Positions 44,385 through 53,342 of a DNA stretch of 64,000 bases are shown here, piece by piece. The DNA comes from an uncultured Prevotellaceae bacterium. Its GTDB lineage: Bacteria; Bacteroidota; Bacteroidia; Bacteroidales; Muribaculaceae. How positions within the stretch are numbered: the first letter of the stretch is position 1; each line of letters begins with the position of its first letter. Location of the stretch: positions 1-64,000 of the forward strand of contig ONOU01000007.1 in the NCBI GenBank assembly GCA_900319525.1, read 5' to 3'. Under the pieces are notes generated by a model that was not told where the DNA came from, did no database searches, and saw only the letters and a list, made by a program, of their open reading frames with translations. The position numbers and the translations under genes are program-made.

Positions 44385-45854
44385 ATGGAACACGATGGGA
44401 GATTGACAAATTTCAACCATACGGGCGGTGCCGATCGTCAGGACCCGCGCGTGAAACAACTGGCCATGGATGTGTTGCGCTGGTTGCCCTATGACCCCAA
44501 CGACGACCAGATGCTGGTTATCGTTGCGCTGGCCCATTACCTGCTGTATGCTCCCGAGCGGTCGGTATTTCTGCTGGGTGGCTATGCCGGCACGGGCAAG
44601 ACGTCGCTCACCGGAGCCATCGTCAAGGCCTTGCACGGAATGGGGCGTAAGTCGGTGCTGATGGCCCCCACGGGGCGGGCGGCGCACATCTTCAGCGAGT
44701 ATTCGGGCCATCCTGCCTATACCATCCACCGCAAGATCTATCGCCAGCAGGGCTATGGCATCGACGCCTTTGGCCTGGCCGACAACAAGCACACCGACAC
44801 CGTGTTCATCGTCGATGAGGCCTCGATGATCAGCAACGCCAGCGACGGGTCGATGTTTGGTAGTGGACGGCTGCTAGAGGACCTGATAGGCTATGTCTAT
44901 AATGGCCAGGGCTGCAAACTGGTGCTCATGGGCGACAACGCGCAGCTGCCACCCGTGGGCCAGCTCGTGAGTCCCGCCCTGGATGATGGCATACTGCAAT
45001 CGATGGGACTGACGACCTATGGCGTGTTCCTGCGTCAGATTGCCCGACAGGCTCAGGAGAGCGGCATCCTGCACAACGCCACACTGCTGCGGCAGGCCAT
45101 GGAAAACGGCGAGTTGGGCAGGCCGCGCTTTGATCTCGATGGCATGGACGATATCCAGACCGTGTCGAGCGAGTTTCTGCTCGAGACCATCAGCGACTGT
45201 TATGACCGCGACGGTATGGCCGAGACCATCATTGTGACCCGCAGCAACAAGCGTGCCACATTATTTAATATGGGCGTGCGCAACACGATACTCTATCGCG
45301 AGGACCTGCTCGTGAACGACGACATGCTGCTGGTGGCCAAGAACAACTATTACTGGGCCCGTGACTATGAGCAGCTGGACTTTATCGCCAATGGCGACGT
45401 GTGCCGCGTGAGGCGCGTGTGGGGCGACATCGAGCACAAGTATGGCCTGCGCTTTGCCAACGTGACCGTCGAGTTCCCCGACCACGATGGGGTGGAAATG
45501 GACTGTAAAATTGTGGTCGATTGCCTGCTGAGCGACACCCCGGCGCTGGACCGCGAGCAGAGTGACCGCCTGTTCAACGAGGTGTGGGAAGAGCTGACGG
45601 GCGACAAGCGCACGCGCTACAAGGCACTGAAGGAGCATCCTTACTTCAACGCCCTGCAAGTCAAGTATGCCTATGCCGTGACGTGCCACAAGGCGCAGGG
45701 CGGACAGTGGCGCAACGTGTTCATCGACATGGGAGGCATCATGCCCGACGCCATGCAGTCGATGGACTTCTACCGCTGGCTCTACACCGCGATAACCCGC
45801 GCGCGTGACCGCGTCTATCTCATCAACTGGGTGAATGATCCTGTCGGGTTTTGA
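44385..45854 (+). CDS. RecD/UvrD-like superfamily 1 DNA helicase (AAA ATPase)
   Basis: 489 aa from ATG 44385. Walker A is GYAGTGKT (66-73); the GRAAHIFSE motif, Walker B VFIVDEASMIS, MGDNAQLPPVGQ, and C-terminal VTCHKAQGGQWRNVF with WLYTAITRARDRVYL form the RecD/Pif1-like helicase set. It is an ATP-driven 5'-3' DNA unwinding enzyme, likely in repair or recombination; no RecB/RecC partner is present. A later ATG 44467 keeps all motifs and is possible if the -7 element at 44373 is real. An upstream TTG extension is unlikely. Confidence 0.9.
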   Translation: MEHDGRLTNFNHTGGADRQDPRVKQLAMDVLRWLPYDPNDDQMLVIVALAHYLLYAPERSVFLLGGYAGTGKTSLTGAIVKALHGMGRKSVLMAPTGRAAHIFSEYSGHPAYTIHRKIYRQQGYGIDAFGLADNKHTDTVFIVDEASMISNASDGSMFGSGRLLEDLIGYVYNGQGCKLVLMGDNAQLPPVGQLVSPALDDGILQSMGLTTYGVFLRQIARQAQESGILHNATLLRQAMENGELGRPRFDLDGMDDIQTVSSEFLLETISDCYDRDGMAETIIVTRSNKRATLFNMGVRNTILYREDLLVNDDMLLVAKNNYYWARDYEQLDFIANGDVCRVRRVWGDIEHKYGLRFANVTVEFPDHDGVEMDCKIVVDCLLSDTPALDREQSDRLFNEVWEELTGDKRTRYKALKEHPYFNALQVKYAYAVTCHKAQGGQWRNVFIDMGGIMPDAMQSMDFYRWLYTAITRARDRVYLINWVNDPVGF

Positions 45855-45895
45855 GAAAAATCATCGTGTCGAGTCACTGACTGTCAGTTTTTTAT

Positions 45896-45903
45896 TACCT
45901 TTG
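45896..45903 (+). promoter_or_regulatory. -7 promoter element of the endonuclease gene
   Basis: TACCTTTG at 45896-45903, 30 bp before the start; no clear -33 TTTG. Confidence 0.4.
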
Positions 45904-45932
45904 CCGATTGGTAAGCAAACTATGTTCAAGTT

Positions 45933-47636
45933 ATGATGTTAAAAAAATTATCCAGGATAGCCATCATCACATTGATGGCCATTGCCGTTGGCCAGAGTGC
46001 CGATGCCGCGATTCCCGCTGGCTATTACAGTTCGCTCGATGGCAAGAGCGGGCAAGCGTTGAAGGACGCCATTCATGAGCTGGCCCTGCAGCACACGACA
46101 CTGAGCTATGGCAGCCTGTGGATATACTTTGCCGACACCGATCATCAGCCCGATGACAAGAGTAAGGTGTGGGACATGTACAGTGACAACACCTACTACT
46201 TCAGGGGCGGAACCAGCGGCGTGTACGGCATGCACAAGGAGCATTCCTTGCCCAAGAGTTGGTGGGGCGGACAGGACGAGACTCAGGGCTATGCCGGGTA
46301 CACCGACATTAACCACCTGTACCCGTCGAATGGCGAGGCCAACATGGCCAAGTCCAACTTTCCGTTGGGCGAGGTGTCCAGGGCAACATTTGACAATGGT
46401 GTGACCAAGGTGGGCTCTCCCATGACAGGACAGGGTGGGGGATGCTACGCGGTGTTTGAACCAGACGACCGCTATAAGGGCGACTTTGCGCGCACCTACT
46501 TCTATATGGCCTGTGCTTACCAGAACTACCACTGGCGTTACACCTATATGCTCAATAACAGCGACTGGAAGACGTTGAACGAGTGGTCAATCAACCTGCT
46601 ATGCCGCTGGGCACGCAACGATGCCGTGAGTGACAAGGAGGTGGACCGCAACGATGCCGTGCAGCGCAGCCAGAACAACCGTAACCCGTTCATTGACTTT
46701 CCTGATTTGTTTGAATACATCTGGGGCAATCGCCAGGGGCAGGTCTTCTATGTGAGCGAGGCAGGTGACACGACAACCTATACCGGTGATCCCGAACTCA
46801 TCTCTCCCACCCAGGGCTCGGTGCTTGACTTTGGCGACGTGGCATTGGGCAAGTCGCTAGACTACACCCTGTATATCAAGGGCCGGGGCTTGAGCAATCC
46901 ATTGTCGTTGCAGATCTACCGCTATGACGAGGAAATGTTTGACATTCCGGTGAGCAGTGTGAGTCGCGTCGCGGCCAACAGTGCCGAGGGATATCCCCTG
47001 AAGATCACTTACACGCCCACCACGACCGGTGAGCACATGTCACGACTGCTCATCTCGGACGGTGGCATGACGGGCAGCGTCGGTGTCGAGCTGCGTGCCC
47101 GTTGTCTGCCCGTGCCGACGCTGTCTCGCCTGGAGGCGCTGCCTGCCACGGGCATCACCAGCACGAGCTATGTGGCCAACTGGCGCAAGGCCAACGAGGA
47201 AGTGGACTACTACATCATCACCCGCACGGTGTATAACAAGAACACGGGTGAGACGCGCACCGAGACGTTCACCACCGACAACGGCGACGTCACCAGCTAC
47301 GCGTTTGACGACCGCCAGCAGGACGAGTCCCACACTTACAGTGTGCAGTCTTACCGACTGGGATATACCAGCGAGCCCTCTAACGTGATCACTCTAGACA
47401 TGAGCGGCATCACGGGAGTGGAAGCCGACAAACCGCTGCAGGTGCTGCCTGCCGATGGCGGCATCCTGATTAAGTGCAGCGAGGACATGGGTCAGGCGGT
47501 CATCTATGACATGGCAGGACGCATCATTCGCCGCATCAACAATCTGCAGAACGACATGGTCATCGAGTTGCCGCGAGGCATCTATCTGCTCAAGACGTCA
47601 TCCTGCCGCAGCGACTGGAAAATTGCCATCCGGTAA
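45933..47636 (+). CDS. Secreted endonuclease I family nuclease with T9SS-like tail
   Basis: 567 aa. Signal peptide 1-25. The endonuclease I (EndA/NucM) His-Me-finger domain covers ~28-265: HKEHSLPKSWWG (Glu103, His104), DINHLYPS (His128) and NMAKSNFPLG (Asn137). An Ig-like segment ~275-375, Fn3-like ~380-480, and a C-terminal domain (VIYDMAGRIIRRIN, GIYLLKTS, terminal WKIAIR) of the type A T9SS class follow. It probably degrades extracellular DNA or RNA for nutrients. An Mg-dependent non-specific nuclease is expected from the family. Confidence 0.92.
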   Translation: MMLKKLSRIAIITLMAIAVGQSADAAIPAGYYSSLDGKSGQALKDAIHELALQHTTLSYGSLWIYFADTDHQPDDKSKVWDMYSDNTYYFRGGTSGVYGMHKEHSLPKSWWGGQDETQGYAGYTDINHLYPSNGEANMAKSNFPLGEVSRATFDNGVTKVGSPMTGQGGGCYAVFEPDDRYKGDFARTYFYMACAYQNYHWRYTYMLNNSDWKTLNEWSINLLCRWARNDAVSDKEVDRNDAVQRSQNNRNPFIDFPDLFEYIWGNRQGQVFYVSEAGDTTTYTGDPELISPTQGSVLDFGDVALGKSLDYTLYIKGRGLSNPLSLQIYRYDEEMFDIPVSSVSRVAANSAEGYPLKITYTPTTTGEHMSRLLISDGGMTGSVGVELRARCLPVPTLSRLEALPATGITSTSYVANWRKANEEVDYYIITRTVYNKNTGETRTETFTTDNGDVTSYAFDDRQQDESHTYSVQSYRLGYTSEPSNVITLDMSGITGVEADKPLQVLPADGGILIKCSEDMGQAVIYDMAGRIIRRINNLQNDMVIELPRGIYLLKTSSCRSDWKIAIR

Positions 47637-47668
47637 CCCGGCAATGACCGATGACAAAGGAGCGGTCT

Positions 47669-47769
47669 AAGTAGAGACGCAAAATCTTGCGTCTCCCATG
47701 CAGGGACAATAATGATAAAGAACAGATAACCCACAAAAAAGAGAGACGCAAGATTTTGCGTCTCTACTT
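47669..47769. mobile_element. 101-bp MITE-like element with perfect 27-bp inverted ends
   Basis: 47669-47695 and 47743-47769 are exact reverse complements. Each arm is itself nearly palindromic (GAGACGCAA ... TTGCGTCTC). The 47-bp centre has no frame. The element lies between the converging endonuclease and oxidoreductase genes and might also act as a terminator. Confidence 0.8.
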
Positions 47770-47800
47770 GATTATGCCGTTAATAAATGGGCTTTGACGT

Positions 47801-48340
47801 TTACTCCTTGATGAGGTTTCCACCTTCCTTCAGAGCCTCCTCGTTGAGGGGGATGAGGTGCCAGTGGCGCTCGGGAAGGGTCTTCTTCAGGGCCTTGAGC
47901 ACGCTCTCGATGGTCACCATGGGGCGAACCTTGAGCATAGCGCCCAGAACGATCATGTTGAAGGTCTTGGAGTTCTTCATCTCGATCGACTTCTCGGTTG
48001 CATCGATGGGATAAACCGTGATGTCGGTGCGGGTGGGTTTCTTGTGGATGCCATAGGTGTCATACATCAGGATACCACCGGGCTTTACCTTGCTCTCAAA
48101 CTTGTCGAGAGACTGCTGGTTGAGCACAACCACAACATCATAGGTGTTGAGGACGGGCGAGCTGATGCGCTCATCGCTCACGATAACAGTCACGTTAGCG
48201 GTACCACCGCGCTGTTCGGGACCATAAGAGGGCAGCCAGCACACTTCCTTGTCTTCCATCAGGCCAGAGTAGGCAAGAATCTTACCCATTGACAGTACAC
48301 CCTGTCCGCCGAAACCGGCAATAACTATTTCGTTAATCAT
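47801..48340 (-). CDS. 2-oxoacid:ferredoxin oxidoreductase, gamma subunit
   Basis: 179 aa. It begins with the family motif IVIAGFGGQGVLSMGKILA. The conserved SYGPEQRGGTANVTV and SPVLNTYDVVVVLNQQSLDKFE segments identify the gamma (catalytic-like) domain of PFOR/KGOR/VOR enzymes. It is the last gene of a four-gene operon (ferredoxin, alpha, beta, gamma), 15 bp after beta. Substrate is 2-oxoisovalerate or 2-oxoglutarate. Confidence 0.93.
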   Translation of the reverse strand: MINEIVIAGFGGQGVLSMGKILAYSGLMEDKEVCWLPSYGPEQRGGTANVTVIVSDERISSPVLNTYDVVVVLNQQSLDKFESKVKPGGILMYDTYGIHKKPTRTDITVYPIDATEKSIEMKNSKTFNMIVLGAMLKVRPMVTIESVLKALKKTLPERHWHLIPLNEEALKEGGNLIKE

Positions 48341-48355
48341 AGTGTCTTCTAAATT

Positions 48356-49135
48356 TTAGCGTTGAATACCATCTTTCAAGTCCTTCAAGTCTCCCAGGGG
48401 ATACTTGGCGAACATATTCTCTTCCATCCACTTGTTGGCCTTCTCGGGAGTGAGCTTCCAACCGGTGTTGCAGGCGCTGACGATCTCGACAACCGAGGTG
48501 CCCTTGCAGTTGATGCTGTTCTCAAAGGCTTTCTTCAGAGCGGCTTTGGCCTTGCGGACGTTGGCAGGCGTGTGAACGCTCTGGCGGGTCACGTAGCAGG
48601 TACCGTCGAGCTGAGCCAGCAGCGGAGTGATGGCCAGGGGATAACCATTGAGGTCCGGACGGCGGCCATAGGGGCAGGTAGCGGTCTTCTGGCCCAGCAG
48701 CGTGGTGGGAGCCATCTGACCACCAGTCATACCGTAGATGGCATTGTTGATGAAGATGATAGCGATGTTCTCGCCACGGTTGCAAGCGTGAATCGACTCG
48801 CAGGTACCGATGGCCGAGAAGTCACCGTCGCCCTGATAGGTGAATACCAGGTTCTCGGGCCAGAGGCGCTTTACAGCGGTAGCCAGAGCGGTGGCACGGC
48901 CGTGGGGAGCCTCCTCCCAGTCAACGTCGATGTAGTTGTAGGCAAAGACGGCGCAACCAACGGGCGAAACGCCGACGGTCTTCTCAGCAACACCCATTTC
49001 CTCGATGACTTGGGCAACGAGCTTGTGTACAACGCCATGGCTGCAACCAGGGCAATAGTGCATGTGAACTTGGTTCAGCAGCGCAGGTGCAGAATAAACT
49101 TTATTCTCAGGTTTAATGATATCGTTAAGTTCCAT
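48356..49135 (-). CDS. 2-oxoacid:ferredoxin oxidoreductase, beta (TPP-binding) subunit
   Basis: 259 aa. The thiamine-diphosphate signature GDGDFSAIG ... FINNAIYGMTGGQMAP is clear. An N-terminal CPGCSHG cysteine pair and a later cysteine are expected Fe-S cluster ligands. It carries out CoA-dependent oxidative decarboxylation with reduction of ferredoxin. It follows the alpha gene by 7 bp. Confidence 0.94.
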   Translation of the reverse strand: MELNDIIKPENKVYSAPALLNQVHMHYCPGCSHGVVHKLVAQVIEEMGVAEKTVGVSPVGCAVFAYNYIDVDWEEAPHGRATALATAVKRLWPENLVFTYQGDGDFSAIGTCESIHACNRGENIAIIFINNAIYGMTGGQMAPTTLLGQKTATCPYGRRPDLNGYPLAITPLLAQLDGTCYVTRQSVHTPANVRKAKAALKKAFENSINCKGTSVVEIVSACNTGWKLTPEKANKWMEENMFAKYPLGDLKDLKDGIQR

Positions 49136-49142
49136 TGCGTTA

Positions 49143-50228
49143 TTACTTATTAATGAGTTTCTCTTTCAGTACGTTCAACAGTTCGTCGGGCGTGGGCACG
49201 TTGCCACCGAAGCGGCCATAGTGCTCAACCGGCATCTTGCATTCAACGGCAAGTTTCACATCCTCGACCATCTGGCCGGCGTTGAGCTCAACGCAGAGGA
49301 TACCCTTGACGTTCTTGGCGGCCTCGCGCAGCTGCTTCTCGGGGAAGGGCCACAGGGTGATGGGACGGAACATACCGACCTTGATACCCTCCTGGCGTGC
49401 CAGTTCCATCGTCTTCATGGCGATGCGTGCGGTGGTGCCGAAGGCGGTGATCAGGTAGTCGCAGTCCTCGACGTCGATGAGCTCGCAACGGGTCTCGTTC
49501 TTCTCGATCTCGCGATAGCAAGCCTGGAAGCGCCAGTTGTTCTCCTCCATCTTGTCGTCATCGAGCTCCAGGCTGGTAACGACATTGCTGGGACGCATGC
49601 CCTTGCGGCCGTTGACGGCCCAGGGGCACTGCTGGCGGATTTCCTCCTCGGTGCGGCGCGGACGCTGCTCGGGCAGCACGACCTTCTCCATGAGCTGACC
49701 GATGGTACCGTCGGCGAGGATCATCGACACGCAACGATACTTGAATGCCAGGTCAAAGCCCAGGGCGACCATGTCGGCCATCTCCTGAACGCTGCTGGGA
49801 GCGAGGACGATCATGTGATAGTCACCGTGACCGCCACCCTTACATGCCTGGAAGTAGTCGGCCTGTGATGCATGAATGGTACCCAGACCGGGGCCACCAC
49901 GCTGTACGTTGATCAACAGAGCGGGAACCTCGCTGGCTGCGAGATAAGACACGCCCTCCTGCATGAGGCTGAAACCGGGGCTGGAAGTAGAGGTGCAGAC
50001 AGCCTTGCCGGTCATTGCGCCACCATAAACCATGTTGATGGCAGCGACCTCACTCTCGGCCTGCAGTACAACCATACCAGTAGTCTCCCAAGGCATTTCT
50101 TCCTCGAGTTTCTCAAGCACCTCACTCTGCGGAGTGATCGGGTATCCGAAATATCCGTCGGCACCATAGCGGATCATGGCCATGGCGAGGGCTTCGTTAC
50201 CCTTCATCAATGTTACTTTATCGTTCAT
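49143..50228 (-). CDS. 2-oxoacid:ferredoxin oxidoreductase, alpha subunit (VorB/KorA type)
   Basis: 361 aa. It starts MKGNEALAMAMIRYGADGYFGYPITPQSE and holds TSSPGFSLMQEGVSYLAASEVPALLINVQRGGP, both typical of VorB/KorA pyrimidine-binding subunits. Gene order and lengths best match the branched-chain (2-oxoisovalerate) VOR or the 2-oxoglutarate KOR of anaerobic Bacteroidota; sequence alone does not decide. It follows the ferredoxin gene by 34 bp. Confidence 0.92.
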   Translation of the reverse strand: MNDKVTLMKGNEALAMAMIRYGADGYFGYPITPQSEVLEKLEEEMPWETTGMVVLQAESEVAAINMVYGGAMTGKAVCTSTSSPGFSLMQEGVSYLAASEVPALLINVQRGGPGLGTIHASQADYFQACKGGGHGDYHMIVLAPSSVQEMADMVALGFDLAFKYRCVSMILADGTIGQLMEKVVLPEQRPRRTEEEIRQQCPWAVNGRKGMRPSNVVTSLELDDDKMEENNWRFQACYREIEKNETRCELIDVEDCDYLITAFGTTARIAMKTMELARQEGIKVGMFRPITLWPFPEKQLREAAKNVKGILCVELNAGQMVEDVKLAVECKMPVEHYGRFGGNVPTPDELLNVLKEKLINK

Positions 50229-50262
50229 ATTGTTCGACAGTAGTTTAAATGGTTAGTCACTA

Positions 50263-50493
50263 TTATTTCTCGGTCACGCGATAAACCTCGATGCAGGCAT
50301 CGGGGCATACGAGAGCACAACTCTGGCAACCGATGCAAGCCTCGGGTTGCTCCATGTATGCGAAATGATATCCGCGGTCATTTACCTCTTTTTCTTTGAG
50401 GTTCAGTACATTGCACGGGCATGCTACAACACACAGGCGGCATCCCTTGCATCGTTCCGTATTCACTACTACGGCTCCATGAATTTTTGCCAT
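50263..50493 (-). CDS. 2[4Fe-4S] ferredoxin subunit of the 2-oxoacid oxidoreductase
   Basis: 76 aa with two CxxCxxCxxxCP clusters: Cys15/18/21/25 and Cys53/56/59/63. It carries electrons from the TPP site to soluble ferredoxin. It is the first gene of the operon, 41 nt after the predicted transcription start. Confidence 0.94.
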   Translation of the reverse strand: MAKIHGAVVVNTERCKGCRLCVVACPCNVLNLKEKEVNDRGYHFAYMEQPEACIGCQSCALVCPDACIEVYRVTEK

Positions 50494-50540
50494 ATAAAGA
50501 TAGTTTAAAGGTTATAAATTGTAAGTTTGTCTAGGTTGTG

Positions 50541-50571
50541 CAAAAATACTTCTTTTTGGGGACATGACAAA
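50541..50571 (-). promoter_or_regulatory. Promoter of the oxidoreductase operon
   Basis: Minus strand: TTTG 50571-50568, N19, TATTTTTG 50548-50541, a full consensus match. Confidence 0.8.
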
Positions 50572-50697
50572 CAAAAATGAATGAATATTTACCAACAAAT
50601 AGTGATTTTTCCCCTCAACCATCACCTGTATCCACAGGGTTGGGGAAATAACCAGCCCGAAACACGGGTGGACGCAGGAGATATTCAGGCGTTAAGG

Positions 50698-51000
50698 CTA
50701 TCTTGTGGAATGGACGATTTTTACAATGATATACACTGCAAGGACGCACAGGAACATGAGATCAAAACAGGCGATGTCTTGATAGATATTGGAAATCGAG
50801 TCTGATGCTTCAAATATGTAAGAATGCGATAGATTTGCCGAGTAGGCAAATATTGTTGAGATGATAAAGGATATGGCCAAAATAACAAGCAGGACACCAG
50901 CTCTGACGGCTCCAAGGCGCTGCTTAAACGCCAAGATTGCTGCCACGAGCAGGATGACGGGTAGTGTAGTGATTATTAAGAACTCAATAAACTTGTCCAT
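50698..51000 (-). CDS. Small membrane protein of unknown function
   Basis: 100 aa from ATG 51000. Three hydrophobic segments (~6-24, ~32-52, ~75-95) predict three membrane helices with a short polar loop (NLSHSYIFEASDSISNIYQD). No family is recognised. Its promoter is a TATATTTG -7 element at 51026-51019 (minus strand). The start ATG preceding DKFIEFL is preferred to one seven codons upstream. Confidence 0.6.
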   Translation of the reverse strand: MDKFIEFLIITTLPVILLVAAILAFKQRLGAVRAGVLLVILAISFIISTIFAYSANLSHSYIFEASDSISNIYQDIACFDLMFLCVLAVYIIVKIVHSTR

Positions 51001-51137
51001 ATTTTGGTTTTGAAACTGCAAATATAAAATAAGTTTCTTAAATTAAGATAAATTGGAGAAAAAATATAAAATTATAAGCTGCATTTATTTCTTTAGGTAG
51101 CGTAGTGATTACGTCGACCTGTTAACGGGAAATGAAA

Positions 51138-51169
51138 ACACCCTGTTGCCATGGTCGGCAGCAGGGTGT
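51138..51169 (-). terminator. Terminator of the OPT transporter gene
   Basis: ACACCCTGTTGCC and GGCAGCAGGGTGT pair over 13 bp with a T-rich tail on the minus strand (TTTTCATTT). Confidence 0.75.
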
Positions 51170-51197
51170 CTTGATAGCTTGTTAAAGTCTCGTTTTT

Positions 51198-53159
51198 TTA
51201 GTCCTCTTTTTTAGCGCGCAGGCAGGAAACGGCGAGGAACAGGATCAGGGCAATGTACATCACGATGGCGAGAACATTGCTTGCGGTCTCGCTCAGCGGG
51301 CTGGTGTACTTAAAGCCGAAGAAGATCATAGCGGCGCTCACGACTCCCATCAGGGCACCACCGGCGATGAAACCGCTGGCCAGCAGGGTGCCGCGCTCCT
51401 TGCGTGCGTTGTTGACTTTCTCGTCCTTGCTGCGTGAGCCGACAAACCAGCTGATGATGGCACCAACGAGCAACGGGGCATTCAGCTGCAAGGGGATGAA
51501 CATACCCAGCGAGAAGGGCAGGGCAGGCACCTTGAGCCAGTTGAGCAGCAGGGCCAGGATTGCGCCCACACCGTAGAGCAGCCACGGAGTCTCACCACCC
51601 ATCATGAGGGGCTTGATGACTGCGGCCATGGCGTTGGCCTGAGGTGCAACGAGAGCATTGTCGCCGACGAAGCCGTAGGCCTTATTGAGGATGATCATGA
51701 CACCACCCACGGTAGCTGCCGACACGAGGGTGCTGACAAACTTCCAGGTCTGCTGCTTGGCAGGCGTGGTGCCGATCCAGTAACCGATCTTCATGTCGGT
51801 GACCATACCACCAGCCATCGAGAGGGCGGTGCAAACCACGCCACCGATGACCATGGCGGCAACGATACCCTTGGAACCGTTCAAGCCGATGGCGACAAAG
51901 ATGACGCTGGCCACAATCAGGGTCATCAGCGTCATTCCCGACACGGGATTACTGCCCACAATGGCAATTGCGTTGGCGGCTACCGTGGTAAACAGGAAGG
52001 CAATAACGAGCACCACCAGGAAGGCGACAACCGTCTGCATCAGGTTATGGATCACACCAATATAGAAGAACACGAAGGTCACTACCAGGGCAGCCAGTAA
52101 GGCAAAGACGAGGACCTTCATCGAGATGTCGCGCTGGTGACGCTCGACCTGCACGCTCTGGTCCTGACCTTTAAAGGCTTGGCCGGCAAGTCCGGCGGCA
52201 TTCTTGATGACACCCCACGACTTGACGATGCCGATGATACCGCTCATGGCAATACCACCGATACCGATGTAGCGTGCGCCGCCAGCAAAAATCTGGTCTG
52301 GTGCCATCTGGGCATACTCGGGATTCATACCCAACAGGGGAACGATGACCCACCAGATGAAAGCACTACCGGCAAAGATGATGAAGGCGTAGGGCAGTCC
52401 GATGATGTAACCCAAGCCCAGCACTGCGGCGCCCGTGTTGATCTTGAAGATCATCTTTACGTTGTCGGTAAATCCCTGAAGGGCTGGGATGGCCTGGGTG
52501 GTGAGCACCTCTTTCCACCAGCCGAAAGTCGAGAGCAGGAAATCGTACAGACCACCCACAAGGCCGGCAATGAGCAGCGGACGGGCTTGGTCACCGCCCT
52601 TCTGGCCACTGACGAGCACCTGGGTAGTCGCGGTAGCCTCGGGGAACGGGAACTTGCCGTGCATGTCGCTCACGAAGTACTTGCGGAAGGGGATGAAGAA
52701 CAGGATGCCCAAGATGCCGCCGAGCAGTGAGCTCAGGAACACTTCCAGGAAGTTGACGGTAATCTCGGGATACTCGGCTTGCAGGATGTACAGGGCGGGC
52801 AGGGTGAAGATGGCACCGGCCACGATAATGCCCGATGCTGCACCGATCGACTGAATGATGACATTCTCGCCCAGTGAGTTCTTGCGCTTGGTCACGGCAC
52901 CGATACCGGCGGCGATGATGGCAATGGGAATAGCGGCCTCAAAGACCTGACCCACCTTTAGGCCCAGATAGGCCGCGGCGGCGCTGAAGATGACGGCCAT
53001 GATCAGACCCAGCGATACAGAGTAGGGCGTGATTTCGGGATAAGTCTTGTCTGGTTTGAGGATGGGGACATATTTCTCCCCAGGCTTGAGCTCGCGGGCC
53101 GCATTGTCGGGCAGCGCGATCTCATCTTGCTGTTGTACAATGATTTCTTCGTCTTTCAT
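51198..53159 (-). CDS. OPT-family oligopeptide transporter
   Basis: A 653-aa polytopic inner-membrane protein (about 14-16 helices). OPT features are an N-terminal EITPYSVSLGLIMAVIFSAAAAYLGLKVGQVFEA, a loop with FPEATATTQVLVSG, and a later DMKIGYWIGTTPAKQQ. It is a proton-driven importer of di- to pentapeptides or related metal chelates. It would suit uptake of peptides released by the secreted peptidases nearby (inference). An A/T heptamer repeat lies in its leader. Confidence 0.93.
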   Translation of the reverse strand: MKDEEIIVQQQDEIALPDNAARELKPGEKYVPILKPDKTYPEITPYSVSLGLIMAVIFSAAAAYLGLKVGQVFEAAIPIAIIAAGIGAVTKRKNSLGENVIIQSIGAASGIIVAGAIFTLPALYILQAEYPEITVNFLEVFLSSLLGGILGILFFIPFRKYFVSDMHGKFPFPEATATTQVLVSGQKGGDQARPLLIAGLVGGLYDFLLSTFGWWKEVLTTQAIPALQGFTDNVKMIFKINTGAAVLGLGYIIGLPYAFIIFAGSAFIWWVIVPLLGMNPEYAQMAPDQIFAGGARYIGIGGIAMSGIIGIVKSWGVIKNAAGLAGQAFKGQDQSVQVERHQRDISMKVLVFALLAALVVTFVFFYIGVIHNLMQTVVAFLVVLVIAFLFTTVAANAIAIVGSNPVSGMTLMTLIVASVIFVAIGLNGSKGIVAAMVIGGVVCTALSMAGGMVTDMKIGYWIGTTPAKQQTWKFVSTLVSAATVGGVMIILNKAYGFVGDNALVAPQANAMAAVIKPLMMGGETPWLLYGVGAILALLLNWLKVPALPFSLGMFIPLQLNAPLLVGAIISWFVGSRSKDEKVNNARKERGTLLASGFIAGGALMGVVSAAMIFFGFKYTSPLSETASNVLAIVMYIALILFLAVSCLRAKKED

Positions 53160-53177
53160 AAAAAAATATTTTAGTTC

Positions 53178-53201
53178 TTAAGTTTTAAGTTTTAAGTTTT
53201 A
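53178..53201. repeat. TTAAGTT heptamer repeat upstream of the OPT gene
   Basis: Three exact TTAAGTT units (53178, 53185, 53192) and a partial fourth, 19 bp before the OPT start codon on its leader side. Confidence 0.75.
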
Positions 53202-53294
53202 TGTCGTTGGTTGAAATGAGTTAATGAACTGCGAAGATAGTCAAAAAAAGACAAACTCACATCATCTGATGCAGGAAATGTGTGATTTTTGCAT

Positions 53295-53302
53295 TATCTT
53301 TG
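53295..53302 (+). promoter_or_regulatory. -7 promoter element of the 53343 gene
   Basis: TATCTTTG 41 bp before the start codon. Confidence 0.45.
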
Positions 53303-53342
53303 CGACAGAAACGAGTAATCACTGTTATTTCAATCTATATCA

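Noticed and set aside
50629-50636. TATCCACA as a DnaA box and replication origin signal.
   Set aside because: A single imperfect copy without a box cluster, AT-rich unwinding region or dnaA/dnaN nearby; chance occurrence likely.
50581-50805. 74-codon plus-strand frame overlapping the small membrane protein gene.
   Set aside because: No domain, no signal peptide; overlaps a better-supported minus-strand gene with its own promoter element and hydrophobic pattern.
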